A DNA stretch of 40,727 nucleotides from DAISIL01 sp036822015 (GTDB lineage: Bacteria > Bacteroidota > Bacteroidia > Cytophagales > Bernardetiaceae). Shown in pieces: positions 8,506 through 16,810 of the stretch. Made by a program: the position numbers and the translations under genes. The DNA is taken from positions 1 through 40,727 of the forward strand of contig DAISIL010000025.1 in the NCBI GenBank assembly GCA_036822015.1. The letters are read 5' to 3'. Each line of letters begins with the position of its first letter. The first letter of the stretch is position 1. The notes beneath the pieces are model-generated. The model saw nothing but the letters and a program-made list of their open reading frames with translations. It did not search any database and had not been told where the DNA came from.

Positions 8506-9351
8506 ATGGCAGTATCTCCGCTCCGCATAGGGGGCGTTCCCGAACATTTCAACTATCCCTGGCATTGGCTGCCAAGTCAGGAGATACACTGGCAGGACTT
8601 TCCGGGTGGTACGGGTGCGATGCTAGAAGCACTTCATGCCGACGATCTGGATATGGCTATCGTCCTGACCGAAGGGGCTTTACGGGATGTCCTGATGCAG
8701 CCGGATAACGTTCTGGTGGGGACGTATGTCTCCAGCCCGCTCACCTGGGGGTTACATGTGCAGGCAAATGCCGCGCTGACTGCGGAGCATGACCTATCCA
8801 GCAAAACCTTTGCGATTAGTCGCTACAACTCGGGGTCTCATCTGATGGCTTTCGTTTATGCGGAGCAGAAGGGCTGGACAAGCCAGGATTTGCGTTTTGT
8901 TGTGGTGGGAAATTTTGAAGGTGCCAAAGCCGCCCTAGCCGACGGCACAGCGGATATTTTTTTGTGGGAAAAATTTACAACACAACCTACGGTAGATCAA
9001 GGACTTTGGCGACGGATAGATGTCTGCCCTACGCCCTGGCCTTGCTTTTTGTTCGTGGCCCGTCGTCAGGTCGCCGAAAGAGAACAAGCGCGTATTTTGC
9101 AGTTGTTTTCCTCCCTCCGAGCCATTCATCTTAATTTTCCGGCAGACCAACGCCGCCAGTACATCGCCCAGCGCTACGGGCTTTCGCTTGGGCAGGTCGA
9201 TGCCTGGTTTGCCGAGACGCAGTGGGATATACAACCCCGCCTTTCGCGCTCGAGCTTACAATACGTACAGGATACACTCCTACGCCTCGACATCCTGACT
9301 AAGCCTGGCGAGTTGGATGCGACCTATCCCAGCTTTGTCGAGTGTTCGTAA
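8506..9351 (+). CDS. Periplasmic-binding-fold (Ca3427-like) protein without signal peptide
   Basis: 281 residues from the ATG at 8506. A longer reading from 8467 starts upstream of the predicted transcription start. The sequence LRIGGVPEHFNYPWHW, then DFPGGTGAMLEAL, MAIVLTEGALRDVL, and the hinge-like SRYNSGSHLMAFVYAE, match the type-2 periplasmic binding fold (Ca3427-like group) related to thiamine-precursor and sulfonate binders. There is no signal peptide, lipobox or membrane helix, and no transporter ATPase or permease is nearby. It may therefore be a cytosolic ligand-binding protein or an enzyme on this fold. The ligand is unknown. Confidence 0.85.
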   Translation: MAVSPLRIGGVPEHFNYPWHWLPSQEIHWQDFPGGTGAMLEALHADDLDMAIVLTEGALRDVLMQPDNVLVGTYVSSPLTWGLHVQANAALTAEHDLSSKTFAISRYNSGSHLMAFVYAEQKGWTSQDLRFVVVGNFEGAKAALADGTADIFLWEKFTTQPTVDQGLWRRIDVCPTPWPCFLFVARRQVAEREQARILQLFSSLRAIHLNFPADQRRQYIAQRYGLSLGQVDAWFAETQWDIQPRLSRSSLQYVQDTLLRLDILTKPGELDATYPSFVECS

Positions 9352-9491
9352 GCGAATACATCTGTACGCTAACGGACATGTTTTGGGCGAATATATTCTG
9401 TTTAGTTGTTGATAATCAGTAGTTTGTGCTTCTGGCATTCCTTTGGTATATCTATCTACCAAACACGAACATTATCTCAACCACAGATACC

Positions 9492-9818
9492 ATGAAAACC
9501 ATTTTCACTTTCTTTTTTGCCTTAACGACTTTTCTTTTTGCACAAGCACAACAGCAGCCGGTTACCATTTTTAGTGAGGCCGACGGCATCGTATCCAGCC
9601 AGTCGCTCAACGAAGCAACAGCTCAAATCTCGCTGGAAGCGGGGCATTATACCTTCCTCTCCGAAGGGGGCAAAGTTTCCTTGACGCTCCTGCACAGCAC
9701 CGATGGCGTTGTGGAGAAGCAGATTACGGTTGCCTCATCGGTGCCGCTCATCATTCCTGCAAATACCAGCGGACGATACACGCTCATCGTCGAATATTTG
9801 GATGAAGTTGTGCAGTAA
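9492..9818 (+). CDS. Small secreted hypothetical protein
   Basis: 108 residues from the ATG at 9492. The N-terminus (MKTIFTFFFALTTFLFAQAQ) is a clear signal peptide, probably cleaved after AQA. The mature ~90 residues look like a single beta-rich domain (HYTFLSEGGKVSLTLLHS, then SGRYTLIVEYLDEVVQ). No catalytic motif or sorting tail is visible. I do not recognise the family. The upstream 140 bp contain only weak promoter-like sequence. Confidence 0.7.
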   Translation: MKTIFTFFFALTTFLFAQAQQQPVTIFSEADGIVSSQSLNEATAQISLEAGHYTFLSEGGKVSLTLLHSTDGVVEKQITVASSVPLIIPANTSGRYTLIVEYLDEVVQ

Positions 9819-9822
9819 TGCT

Positions 9823-9830
9823 TATCTTCG
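9823..9830 (+). promoter_or_regulatory. Candidate -7 box of trmB
   Basis: TATCTTCG is a 7/8 match to TAnnTTTG. It lies in the short gap after the secreted-protein gene, 33 bases before the GTG start of trmB. Confidence 0.4.
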
Positions 9831-9863
9831 CGCTTCTTTTTTTATCAACGAAGTGCGATACTT

Positions 9864-10541
9864 GTGGGACGAACCAAACAGATACGCTTTGCCCAAAACA
9901 CCAACAATCCTCGGATTGTGGAAGCGGGCAAGGCGTTTTTTGCGTGTAGCCAAGGAAATTGGCACGAGGAATATTTCAATAATCGACACCCGATACATCT
10001 CGAGCTTGCCTGCGGGCGTGGTGAGTACAGCTTGGGTATGGCCAGGCTTTTTCCCTTTCAGAACTTTATCGGCATAGACATCAAGGGAGATCGCCTCTGG
10101 AAAGGAGCTACCCAGGCTGATCGCGAGGACTTACCGAATGTTGCTTTTTTGCGTTGCCGGATGCACGAAATTGACCGTTTTTTTGCGCCGCAGGAGGTTT
10201 CCGGTATCCGTATGGTTTTTCCTGATCCTCGTCCTCGCTCCCGTGATATGCGGCGTAGGCTCACCCATCCGCGCTACCTGGACATGTACCGTCGCCTATT
10301 GCAACCCCAGGCTTGGTTTCGGCTCAAAACGGATAGTGATCTTTTTTTTGAATACAGCTTACAAAGTTTAGCGGAAATTGGCGTGAGCGATTTATCCTAC
10401 ACGTATGATCTCTACCGCAGTCCCTGGACATGTGAACACTATGGCATCCAGACGCGCTACGAACGCATGTGGCTTGCCGAAGGGCGCAAGATAAAGTATC
10501 TCAAGTGTCGGTTTATTTCAACCCATCCCGTATCGTCTTAA
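9864..10541 (+). CDS. trmB: tRNA (guanine-N7-)-methyltransferase
   Basis: 225 residues, starting at GTG. It uses SAM to make m7G46 in tRNA. The SAM-binding loop HLELACGRGEYSLGMA, IGIDIKGDRLWKGA, and the family signature VFPDPRPRSRDMRRRL (commonly FPDPWPKKRHxKRRL) are present. The GTG is supported because xGRTKQIRFAQ lines up with the usual N-terminus of the family and no in-frame ATG precedes it. The 3' end overlaps the convergent metal-binding lipoprotein gene by 29 bp. Confidence 0.95.
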   Translation: MGRTKQIRFAQNTNNPRIVEAGKAFFACSQGNWHEEYFNNRHPIHLELACGRGEYSLGMARLFPFQNFIGIDIKGDRLWKGATQADREDLPNVAFLRCRMHEIDRFFAPQEVSGIRMVFPDPRPRSRDMRRRLTHPRYLDMYRRLLQPQAWFRLKTDSDLFFEYSLQSLAEIGVSDLSYTYDLYRSPWTCEHYGIQTRYERMWLAEGRKIKYLKCRFISTHPVSS

Positions 10542-11412
10542 CGTTAGTACGCACCATACCCAGGTACGTTCCCGCAGATGTGCCGGGTGCATCGAGGGCA
10601 TCCGAGTAGAGCGTACCCCCAATGCGTACCTGATGCCCGCGTTCCTGGCATCCAGAGACAACGGCAGCCAATGATCTTTCAGAAACCGAACTTTCTACAA
10701 AAACTGCTTTTATCTGACGGTCAATGATAAAGTCCGTTAGCTCACGTACATCCCGTAGCCCGTACTCCGATAGCGTGGAGATGCCCTGCAAGGCTTTCAC
10801 CTCTATGTCGTAGGCTGTCCCAAAGTACCCGAAGGCATCATGTGCCGTGATGAGTACACGCTGTGTTTTTGGGATAAGCTGCATCTGCTCGGCTACCCAA
10901 TGGTGTAAGCTATCTATCTGACGGACATATATTTGTGCGTTCGATAAGTAAAAACCTACATTTTTGTTATCCATCGTAGATAGCTGCCGGGCCGCAAACG
11001 AAACACACTTTTGCCATCGCCCCAAATCAAACCAAAGATGTGGATCGTCTTTTTGTATCTCTGTTGCTGGAAGCCCATCAGAAAAGGCGACAACATTTTT
11101 TTTTCTGGCTATTTTTTGAAGGATATCCGTCATTTTTCCTTCTAGGTGCAGTCCATTATAAAAAATAACATCGGCAGAAGAAAGCGATTGTAAGTCTCCC
11201 TGGGTGGGTTTGAATAGATGCGGATCTACGCCGGGGCCCATCAAGGCGATGACTTCGGCACGACCACCGACGATATTTTGTAAAGCGTCAGCGATGATAC
11301 CCGTCGTACAGACCAGGCGAAGTTGTTTTTTTGCGTTTGTATCTGGCTTAGGATCAGCACAAGCCCCGAGTAACCCGAGTAGCCCGAGCCAAAACAGTAA
11401 GTTAGTTTTCAT
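10513..11412 (-). CDS. TroA/ZnuA-type metal-binding lipoprotein (ABC transporter)
   Basis: 299 residues from the ATG at 11412 (9 bases after an alternative at 11421). The signal peptide ends in a lipobox with Cys18 (LLGAC). The cluster A-I ligands look like His65 (GVDPHLF), His125 (DDPHLWFD), His191 (TAHDAFGYFG) and Asp271 (LYSDAL). This 3-His/1-Asp set is commoner in Zn-type than in Mn-type members, which usually have Glu third. The His-rich loop of ZnuA is missing. No ABC ATPase or permease gene is adjacent; they must be elsewhere. The start lies inside the end of scpA (11-bp overlap), so the gene is probably transcribed with it. Confidence 0.9.
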   Translation of the reverse strand: MKTNLLFWLGLLGLLGACADPKPDTNAKKQLRLVCTTGIIADALQNIVGGRAEVIALMGPGVDPHLFKPTQGDLQSLSSADVIFYNGLHLEGKMTDILQKIARKKNVVAFSDGLPATEIQKDDPHLWFDLGRWQKCVSFAARQLSTMDNKNVGFYLSNAQIYVRQIDSLHHWVAEQMQLIPKTQRVLITAHDAFGYFGTAYDIEVKALQGISTLSEYGLRDVRELTDFIIDRQIKAVFVESSVSERSLAAVVSGCQERGHQVRIGGTLYSDALDAPGTSAGTYLGMVRTNVKTIRDGLK

Positions 11413-12133
11413 AAAGTACAAAATTGTTGTAGCCCTCTTCGATAACTACTTTTAGTTTTTCGTTTTGTAGCAAATCTAATATCGCCAAAAAATTAAAAAC
11501 AATCCATACTTTATCTGTATTAGGGGCAAAAAGTTTACGAAACTCAAGTTTTCCTTCGGTCTTGAGCCTTTGCAGTAGATACTTTTTTTGTTGGGTAACG
11601 GTATAGGGGTAGGGCTTGATGCTCTGTATTTTCTGGTTTTTTTCGGTTTCGTGCCGTAAGATGGCGGCCTGGTAGTACTGCATGAGTTGATACAAGTCCA
11701 CATCTTCGAGGAACGTTTCTAGCCCAATATTTTCGGCGATCTCTTTCACCTCCTGGCTGAGGTTTCCGCGTTTGTCTCTCTGCAACATATCATCCTCATA
11801 ATCAGAGAGCTTAGTCGCAAGCTCTTTGCTGATCTTGTAGTCGAAGAGGCGTTGGGAGAGTTGCTGACGCGGGTCTATTTCTTGTCCATGTTCATCGGTT
11901 TGTGGGCGCGGGATGAGCATCCGTGATTTGATGCGCATCAATGTGGCTGCCATCAGAATAAAATCACCGGCAACCTCCATGTTGAGTTGCTCGAGTTGCT
12001 CAATGTATCCCAAAAAATCATTGGTAATTTTGGCAATCGGAATATCATAAATATCTAATTCATCACGTTCGATGAAAAATAACAATAAATCAAAGGGGCC
12101 TTCAAATACAGGGAGTTTTATTTGGTAGCTCAT
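11402..12133 (-). CDS. scpA: Segregation and condensation protein A
   Basis: 243 residues, the kleisin subunit of the bacterial SMC-ScpAB condensin. The N-terminal domain (LPVFEGPFDLLLFFIERDEL, then DIYDIPIAKITNDFL and FILMAATLMRIKSRMLIPRP) is highly typical. The C-terminal winged helix is KLEFRKLFAP ... WIVFNFLAILDLLQ. It starts 9 bp after the SCO-like gene and overlaps the downstream metal-binding gene by 11 bp. scpB and smc are not in the window. Confidence 0.96.
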   Translation of the reverse strand: MSYQIKLPVFEGPFDLLLFFIERDELDIYDIPIAKITNDFLGYIEQLEQLNMEVAGDFILMAATLMRIKSRMLIPRPQTDEHGQEIDPRQQLSQRLFDYKISKELATKLSDYEDDMLQRDKRGNLSQEVKEIAENIGLETFLEDVDLYQLMQYYQAAILRHETEKNQKIQSIKPYPYTVTQQKKYLLQRLKTEGKLEFRKLFAPNTDKVWIVFNFLAILDLLQNEKLKVVIEEGYNNFVLYEN

Positions 12134-12142
12134 CAGGTGTGC

Positions 12143-12862
12143 TTATTGCTCATACTCTTTGTACAAAATTTGTATTTCGGCGATCAGTCTTTCTACTTCA
12201 TCACGTGCCGTCCCTCTATACGAAGGGCGGGCGTTGCCTTCTTTGCTATTTGTGCCTCGGATGCGCCCCTCCTTATCGACCAGGATGAAGCGATCCGTAT
12301 GATCGTCTAGGCTACCTTCCTTGCTTGACAGGGTAACGAAATATCCGCAGACGGCTTGGTTATAAATGACATCTTTCTGTCCGGTCAAGAACCACCACTT
12401 GTTGTGGTCAGCTTCGTAACGCTGGGCGTAGGTTTTCATCCGTTCAGGGGTATCAAATTCAGGATCAATGGTATAGGAAACAATCCTAAGGTCATCGTAT
12501 TTTTTGCAAAGCTCCTGAACACGCACCAGGGCAGAGGTTGTGGTGGAGCAGACATTGTTGGGGCATCGGGTCAGAAAAAAGTGAGCTACATATACTTTTC
12601 CTGCCAGATCTGCCTCCGTTACGGGCTGTCCGTCTTGATTGATGAGTTGAAAAGGAGGGATGTGGTGGATGCTGTCTTTGAAGTGAGGGGAACAGTCCAT
12701 CGCCTCCAAAAAAGCGGGATCAAAATCGGGGTTACGCAGGTCGTAGTAAGTTTCTAAACGAATATACTCATTTTTGGTAGCAAAAGTAAAAAACAAGATA
12801 AGTAGCACCGGAACAATTACTGTCGTAGCTAAGATCGACTGTTTGCGTACTTTTTGATTCAT
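12143..12862 (-). CDS. SCO1/SenC-like copper chaperone or thiol protein with CX4C motif
   Basis: 239 residues from the ATG at 12862; an upstream TTG at 12868 is less likely. One N-terminal membrane anchor (~9-28) precedes a thioredoxin-fold domain. SCO proteins deliver copper to CuA of cytochrome oxidase through CxxxC plus a distal His. Here the cysteines are Cys100 and Cys105 in RCPNNVC, giving four intervening residues instead of three. The distal His is kept (DDHTDRFILVDKEGRI, His188). Position next to oxidase subunits III/IV fits an oxidase-assembly role. The extra residue could alter copper binding. A terminator separates it from the cox genes. Confidence 0.9.
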   Translation of the reverse strand: MNQKVRKQSILATTVIVPVLLILFFTFATKNEYIRLETYYDLRNPDFDPAFLEAMDCSPHFKDSIHHIPPFQLINQDGQPVTEADLAGKVYVAHFFLTRCPNNVCSTTTSALVRVQELCKKYDDLRIVSYTIDPEFDTPERMKTYAQRYEADHNKWWFLTGQKDVIYNQAVCGYFVTLSSKEGSLDDHTDRFILVDKEGRIRGTNSKEGNARPSYRGTARDEVERLIAEIQILYKEYEQ

Positions 12863-12888
12863 GAGCAAGATGTTAGATTTGTTGCTTT

Positions 12889-12932
12889 AAAAAAAACGAC
12901 AACAAACAAAGGGTATCTGTCTGTTGTCGTTT
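12889..12932 (-). terminator. Intrinsic terminator of the cox III/IV transcript
   Basis: On the minus strand an 11-bp stem (AAACGACAACA at 12894-12904 pairing with TGTTGTCGTTT at 12922-12932) is followed directly by a T run (eight As at 12889-12896 on the plus strand). It lies after the cox IV stop and before the SCO-like gene. Confidence 0.88.
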
Positions 12933-12955
12933 CAGAAAACGTGTAAGAAGGTAGA

Positions 12956-13294
12956 TTATCCGAAAAGTTTATCGAAAATATAATCTCCTTCCACCAAAAG
13001 AGCAACCAACAACCAAACAATAAAAGCCGTCGGGAGCATAATGGCCCAAATCAAACCTTTTACTTCGTGCTTGAGGTGCATAAACTCACCGACGATGTAG
13101 AAAGCCTTGAAGATCGTCAGGATGATAAAGATGGAGTTTTTGAGAAAGAGCATGAACGGCTCGTCGCGGGGGAGCGAAAAAGCCACCGCAAACTCAATGG
13201 CTGTTGCTACGGCAAGGATCAAAGCCACTCTCCAGATGAGGTTGATTTGGGCTTTGCTGCGTTGTTCGGCGGATAAACCTTCGGTATGTGCCAT
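12956..13294 (-). CDS. Cytochrome c oxidase subunit IV family protein
   Basis: 112 residues with three membrane helices (~21-39, ~50-70, ~83-102). The middle stretch FIILTIFKAFYIVGEFMHLK is characteristic of the prokaryotic COX4/CtaF-type small subunit. It starts 24 bp after the subunit III stop, so both are on one transcript that ends at the following terminator. Subunits I and II are not in the window. The small subunit is thought to stabilise the heme-copper oxidase complex in the inner membrane. Confidence 0.9.
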   Translation of the reverse strand: MAHTEGLSAEQRSKAQINLIWRVALILAVATAIEFAVAFSLPRDEPFMLFLKNSIFIILTIFKAFYIVGEFMHLKHEVKGLIWAIMLPTAFIVWLLVALLVEGDYIFDKLFG

Positions 13295-13318
13295 AATTCT
13301 TTGTTTTGATGGATTTGA

Positions 13319-14071
13319 TTAAACCAGATAGAAAAACGTAAAAACAAACACCCAAACCAGATCGACAAAGTGCCAATAAAGTCCTACTTTTTCTACCATC
13401 TCGTAGTTTTTCTTGCGGTCATAGACTCCCATGACGGTATTGTAATATACCAGGACGTTCAGCACTACACCACTAAAAACGTGCATCCCATGAAAGCCCG
13501 TAATAAAAAAGAAGAAATCCGCAAAGAGTGCCGGCCCATACTGGTTTTGGATCAAGTTTGCACCGATAAAACTACCAGCAGCCCCGTAAGCAGATTCAGG
13601 ATCACCGGCAATGAAGTGAGACCATTCCCATGCCTGGCAACCCAGGAAAGTAATACCACCGACGATCGTCCAGAGCATCCATTTCTCTACCTCAGCTTGA
13701 GAGTTTCGATGCCCTGCCTCCACGGCCAGTACCATCGTAACCGAACTCAAAATGAGAATAAAGGTCATGATTCCCACAAAAACTAGCGGGAGATGTACGC
13801 CATGCAAAAAAGGAACTGCCGCATAGACCATCTCTGGAATGGGCCAATAATCTGCTGAAAACTGGAAATCTGCCATCGTCCCTTCGTATATCTGCTCACG
13901 GAAGCGGGCTACGCCATAGGCGACCAGAAAAGCCGAAAAAGTAAAGGCATCTGAGACCAGGAAAAACCACATCATCAGCTTTCCGTAGCTGGACTTGAGC
14001 GGCTCTTCACCACCTTTCCAAAGGTCGGTTGGGGCTTGGGGGATTGTTTGTTGTACCGTTGCTGTTGCCAT
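13319..14071 (-). CDS. Heme-copper oxidase subunit III
   Basis: 250 residues from the ATG at 14071 (MATATVQQTIPQAP). Upstream in-frame codons to 14128 overlap the promoter box. Several membrane helices are seen. The family marks are KLMMWFFLVSDAFTFSAF, WEWSHFI, FFITGFHGMHVFSG and the C-terminal YWHFVDLVWVFVFTFFYL. It is the core non-redox subunit of a cytochrome c (or quinol) oxidase. Subunit IV follows and a SCO-like protein lies further down. TATTTTTG at 14106-14113 is an exact -7 box 34 bases before the start. Confidence 0.95.
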   Translation of the reverse strand: MATATVQQTIPQAPTDLWKGGEEPLKSSYGKLMMWFFLVSDAFTFSAFLVAYGVARFREQIYEGTMADFQFSADYWPIPEMVYAAVPFLHGVHLPLVFVGIMTFILILSSVTMVLAVEAGHRNSQAEVEKWMLWTIVGGITFLGCQAWEWSHFIAGDPESAYGAAGSFIGANLIQNQYGPALFADFFFFITGFHGMHVFSGVVLNVLVYYNTVMGVYDRKKNYEMVEKVGLYWHFVDLVWVFVFTFFYLV

Positions 14072-14105
14072 CGTGTAAGTTGGTTCAAGTACTTGTTTTG
14101 ATGAA

Positions 14106-14113
14106 CAAAAATA
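14106..14113 (-). promoter_or_regulatory. -7 box of the cox III/IV transcript
   Basis: TATTTTTG on the minus strand is an exact TAnnTTTG match between the Lacal_2735-type gene and the subunit III start. It would allow the cox genes to be transcribed apart from the small upstream gene. Confidence 0.5.
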
Positions 14114-14161
14114 CAGAAGAATGCGCAAAAGTCATAGCTTTGCTTGATTTTTTTCAGGTTT

Positions 14162-14341
14162 TTATTCTCCTTTTTCTGCTTTTAATCGTTCAATTTCTTG
14201 AAGTACTTCATCGGCTTCGGCGGTTTTGAGGTCAGCGGCCCGACGATCTTTGTGTGAAAGTTCGTAAGATTCTTTGAGGAGTTGCTCGTATTTCTTTTGG
14301 AGCGTTTCGATGGGGTCTTTTTTCTTGAATAGTCCAAACAT
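14162..14341 (-). CDS. Lacal_2735-family small protein
   Basis: 59 residues, starting MFGLFKKKDPIETLQKKYEQ and ending AEADEVLQEIERLKAEKGE. The N-terminal FGLFKKK, the LQKKYEQLLKESYELS helix and the AEADEV helix resemble a small conserved Bacteroidota family known as Lacal_2735. It is charged, probably two helices or a coiled coil, cytoplasmic, and of unknown function. It is read on the minus strand upstream of the cox genes and divergently from the thioredoxin-fold gene. Its shortness makes it easy to miss. Confidence 0.8.
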   Translation of the reverse strand: MFGLFKKKDPIETLQKKYEQLLKESYELSHKDRRAADLKTAEADEVLQEIERLKAEKGE

Positions 14342-14389
14342 AATGCTTTGTCTTGTTGGTTTTCATCCAAAAACATATACTCGAGGTGT

Positions 14390-14420
14390 TTTGTTTAACA
14401 GCCCTTTAACAGTAACTTTG
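14390..14420 (+). promoter_or_regulatory. Complete Bacteroidota-type promoter
   Basis: TTTG at 14390-14393, a 19-base spacer and TAACTTTG at 14413-14420 match the consensus -33/-7 arrangement exactly. It drives the exported thioredoxin-fold protein, whose ATG is at 14457. Confidence 0.8.
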
Positions 14421-14456
14421 GCTTTGATTTCGTTCTTGACTGAAAAAAGACTTCAT

Positions 14457-15872
14457 ATGCGTTTGAGCTTGTTTTTTGTTTGGGCTGGCTTTTTTGCCTT
14501 ACCCTTGATGGCCCAAAAAGGCTATCAAATATCGGTGTCCATTCCTGATTTTGAGGGAGAAGAGGCTTATTTGGCCTATCATTTTGGAACTAAGCAGTAC
14601 ATCCGCGATACTGTGCCAGCAAAGGATGGCAAATTTGTTTTTGCCTCTGAAGATAAAACGTTGGAAGGAGGGATTTATCTGGTGGTCTTGCCTCCAAATA
14701 ATCAATTTTTTGAGATCATGGTTAGCGAAAATCAACAAAAATTTTCGATCATTAACAAAAAAGAAGACCTCGTTCAGTATGCACGCTTTGAAGGCAGCCC
14801 TGACAACGATCTTTTTTATACCTACTTGCGTTACTTAGGTCAGCAGCGCAAAAAATCTGAACCCTTCCAGACCCAGCTCAATGACAGCACGGCCAACGAA
14901 AACGCCAAAGCAGTTGCTCAAAAAGAACTCGATGCCATCGGGGAGGAAGTAAAGGCGTACCAGGAGCGACTGATTCGGGATCACCCCAGCAGCCTGCCCG
15001 CCAAAATCATTCAACTGAGCCAACGTGTTGAGCTACCCGATTCGCTCAACCGCCTCCCCGATACGATCCGGCAGCGCGAACAACTGCATTATTATCGCCA
15101 GCATTTCTTCGATTATACCGACCTTAGCGATGCGCGCGTTGTGCGCACACCACTCCTGGAACCCAAACTCGAGGATTACTTAGAACGCCTGACAGTCAGG
15201 CATCCTGACTCTATTATTGTCGCCATTGATGCCATCATGTCGCTGGTCAAAGACGATGAGGTGTATAAGTTCTGTGCCTCGCACTTCCTGAACAAATACG
15301 CCAAATCTAAGTACATGGGCATGGATGCCGTCTATGCCCACATCGCCCTCAAGTACTACGATAAGGGCAAAGCATTTTGGATGAAAGAAGAAGACATTGC
15401 CCGTATCGTCAATAATGCCCGCAAGCTCGTCCCCCTCTTGATCGGCAATGTAGCCCCAGATATGTCCCTGAAAACCCTCGATGGAAAACCCATTCGCCTC
15501 CATGAAGTCAAAGCCAACTACACCATCATTTACTTCTGGGATCCCGACTGTGGCATTTGTAAGAAAGCCGCCAAAGTGCTGGTAGAAGTCTATGAAAAAT
15601 ACAAGCCCTACAATGTTGAAATTTTTGGCATCTGCAACAAGACATACGAAGAACTCAACAAGTGTTCGGAGAGTGTAGCAGAAAAAAATATGACCTGGAT
15701 CAATACCGCCGATCCCTACGGGCAGGGACAAGCGCACGCCAAGTATGACATTCGCGCCAACCCCACACTCTTCATCCTGGATCAGGATAAGAAGATTATC
15801 TACAAACAGATTGGTGCCGATCAGATTGACGAAATCTTGACCCGAGAGTTGAACTTAGCTCAAGAAGAATAA
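14457..15872 (+). CDS. Exported thioredoxin-fold protein (DUF4369/DUF5106-like)
   Basis: 471 residues from the ATG at 14457. The open frame extends upstream, but that part contains the promoter. A signal peptide (to about LPLMAQ) precedes an N-terminal beta domain of the DUF4369 type (ISVSIPDFEGEEAYLAYHFG). A long helical middle of ~230 residues resembles DUF5106. The C-terminal thioredoxin fold carries FWDPDCGICKKAAKV, with Cys365-GI-Cys368, and the cis-Pro loop RANPTLFILD. It is a periplasmic or surface disulfide/thiol protein of a kind common in this phylum. The substrate is unknown. Confidence 0.9.
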   Translation: MRLSLFFVWAGFFALPLMAQKGYQISVSIPDFEGEEAYLAYHFGTKQYIRDTVPAKDGKFVFASEDKTLEGGIYLVVLPPNNQFFEIMVSENQQKFSIINKKEDLVQYARFEGSPDNDLFYTYLRYLGQQRKKSEPFQTQLNDSTANENAKAVAQKELDAIGEEVKAYQERLIRDHPSSLPAKIIQLSQRVELPDSLNRLPDTIRQREQLHYYRQHFFDYTDLSDARVVRTPLLEPKLEDYLERLTVRHPDSIIVAIDAIMSLVKDDEVYKFCASHFLNKYAKSKYMGMDAVYAHIALKYYDKGKAFWMKEEDIARIVNNARKLVPLLIGNVAPDMSLKTLDGKPIRLHEVKANYTIIYFWDPDCGICKKAAKVLVEVYEKYKPYNVEIFGICNKTYEELNKCSESVAEKNMTWINTADPYGQGQAHAKYDIRANPTLFILDQDKKIIYKQIGADQIDEILTRELNLAQEE

Positions 15873-15941
15873 CAAAGCACCCGTGCGATCCGTTAAAAAA
15901 TCATTTCTGGTCTGTATTTTGAGCCACTTTAAAGAACCCAC

Positions 15942-16790
15942 GTGATAACTCAAGCTGTGCTTAGATTCATCAAAAAAAGTAAGAGGCGACTTTCTCTTGG
16001 GCTATGGCTGCTGCTGGTCATCGCTTTGCCTGCCTGTGTGTCGGTGTATGACCCTGGAGGAGAGCCGCTGGCGGAGTTGGAGGGGTTGAGCCTAGAAATT
16101 GTCGTAGATGAAGAAACAGGTGTAGGGCAGGTTGTTTTTCCGACTCTGGATTTTGGTGAATCTTTTCGCGCCGTTTTTGAGTTGCGCAATACTGGCACAG
16201 GTGCCTTAGAGATCGGTGCCATCACCACCGATCACTCGGCCTTTGTGGTCTCGGAGCATGAGCGTCGTATTGGGTCAGATGAAGCGATCACATTTTCGGT
16301 TACCTTCAAACCCGAAGGCTTTGGCGATCAGCGGGCTACACTAGCGTTTTTTTCTAACGACGAAGATAAGCCGCTCTTTCGGGTACGCCTGCTGGGCAGT
16401 AGCAACGCTGCCCCACGCATCGGAAATACGCCTTCTTTGCTTACGCTACCTCGTGGGCTCAATACCGAAGACCTCGGCGATGGCGACTCTTTTGCGACAC
16501 TTTTCTACCATGAATTTGACCTCAACGATCCGGCACAAGTCATCACAGATGAGGTAGAGCTGGTGATTAAGGGAAGGTTTAGCAACGGCACCTCCGGTAC
16601 GATCATCAAAACCAAACAAGGCAACGAAATTGAACGGCTCACGATTGCCAACGGCAAAATGAGTTATTACCTGGTCATCCGTTTTGGGGTCAGTACCCGA
16701 GTGGATTTTGACATTTTTTTACGCTTCCCTGATGGGCGTGTTACCGAAACAACTTCTTATCCATTGGTTCGTCCCGATGGAGCAAATTAA
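15942..16790 (+). CDS. Lipoprotein with choice-of-anchor/Hydin-like beta domain
   Basis: 282 residues from a GTG at 15942, since no ATG is in frame near the N-terminus. A basic N-region (KKSKRR) and hydrophobic core end at a lipobox, Cys32 (LPAC). Residues ~55-150 match the Ig-like ASPM/SPD-2/Hydin type domain (LDFGESFRAVFELRNTGTGA, then ITFSVTFKPEGFGD). The rest (~130 residues) is beta-rich and unassigned. It begins a plus-strand series; the next gene starts 20 bp later. A surface or periplasmic anchoring role is inferred. Confidence 0.8.
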   Translation: MITQAVLRFIKKSKRRLSLGLWLLLVIALPACVSVYDPGGEPLAELEGLSLEIVVDEETGVGQVVFPTLDFGESFRAVFELRNTGTGALEIGAITTDHSAFVVSEHERRIGSDEAITFSVTFKPEGFGDQRATLAFFSNDEDKPLFRVRLLGSSNAAPRIGNTPSLLTLPRGLNTEDLGDGDSFATLFYHEFDLNDPAQVITDEVELVIKGRFSNGTSGTIIKTKQGNEIERLTIANGKMSYYLVIRFGVSTRVDFDIFLRFPDGRVTETTSYPLVRPDGAN

Positions 16791-16810
16791 CATATACCAC
16801 TTTTCCTGTT

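Noticed and set aside
15180..15737. 185-residue open frame antisense to the thioredoxin-fold gene
   Set aside because: Shadow of a confident gene with CGIC motif; no independent support.
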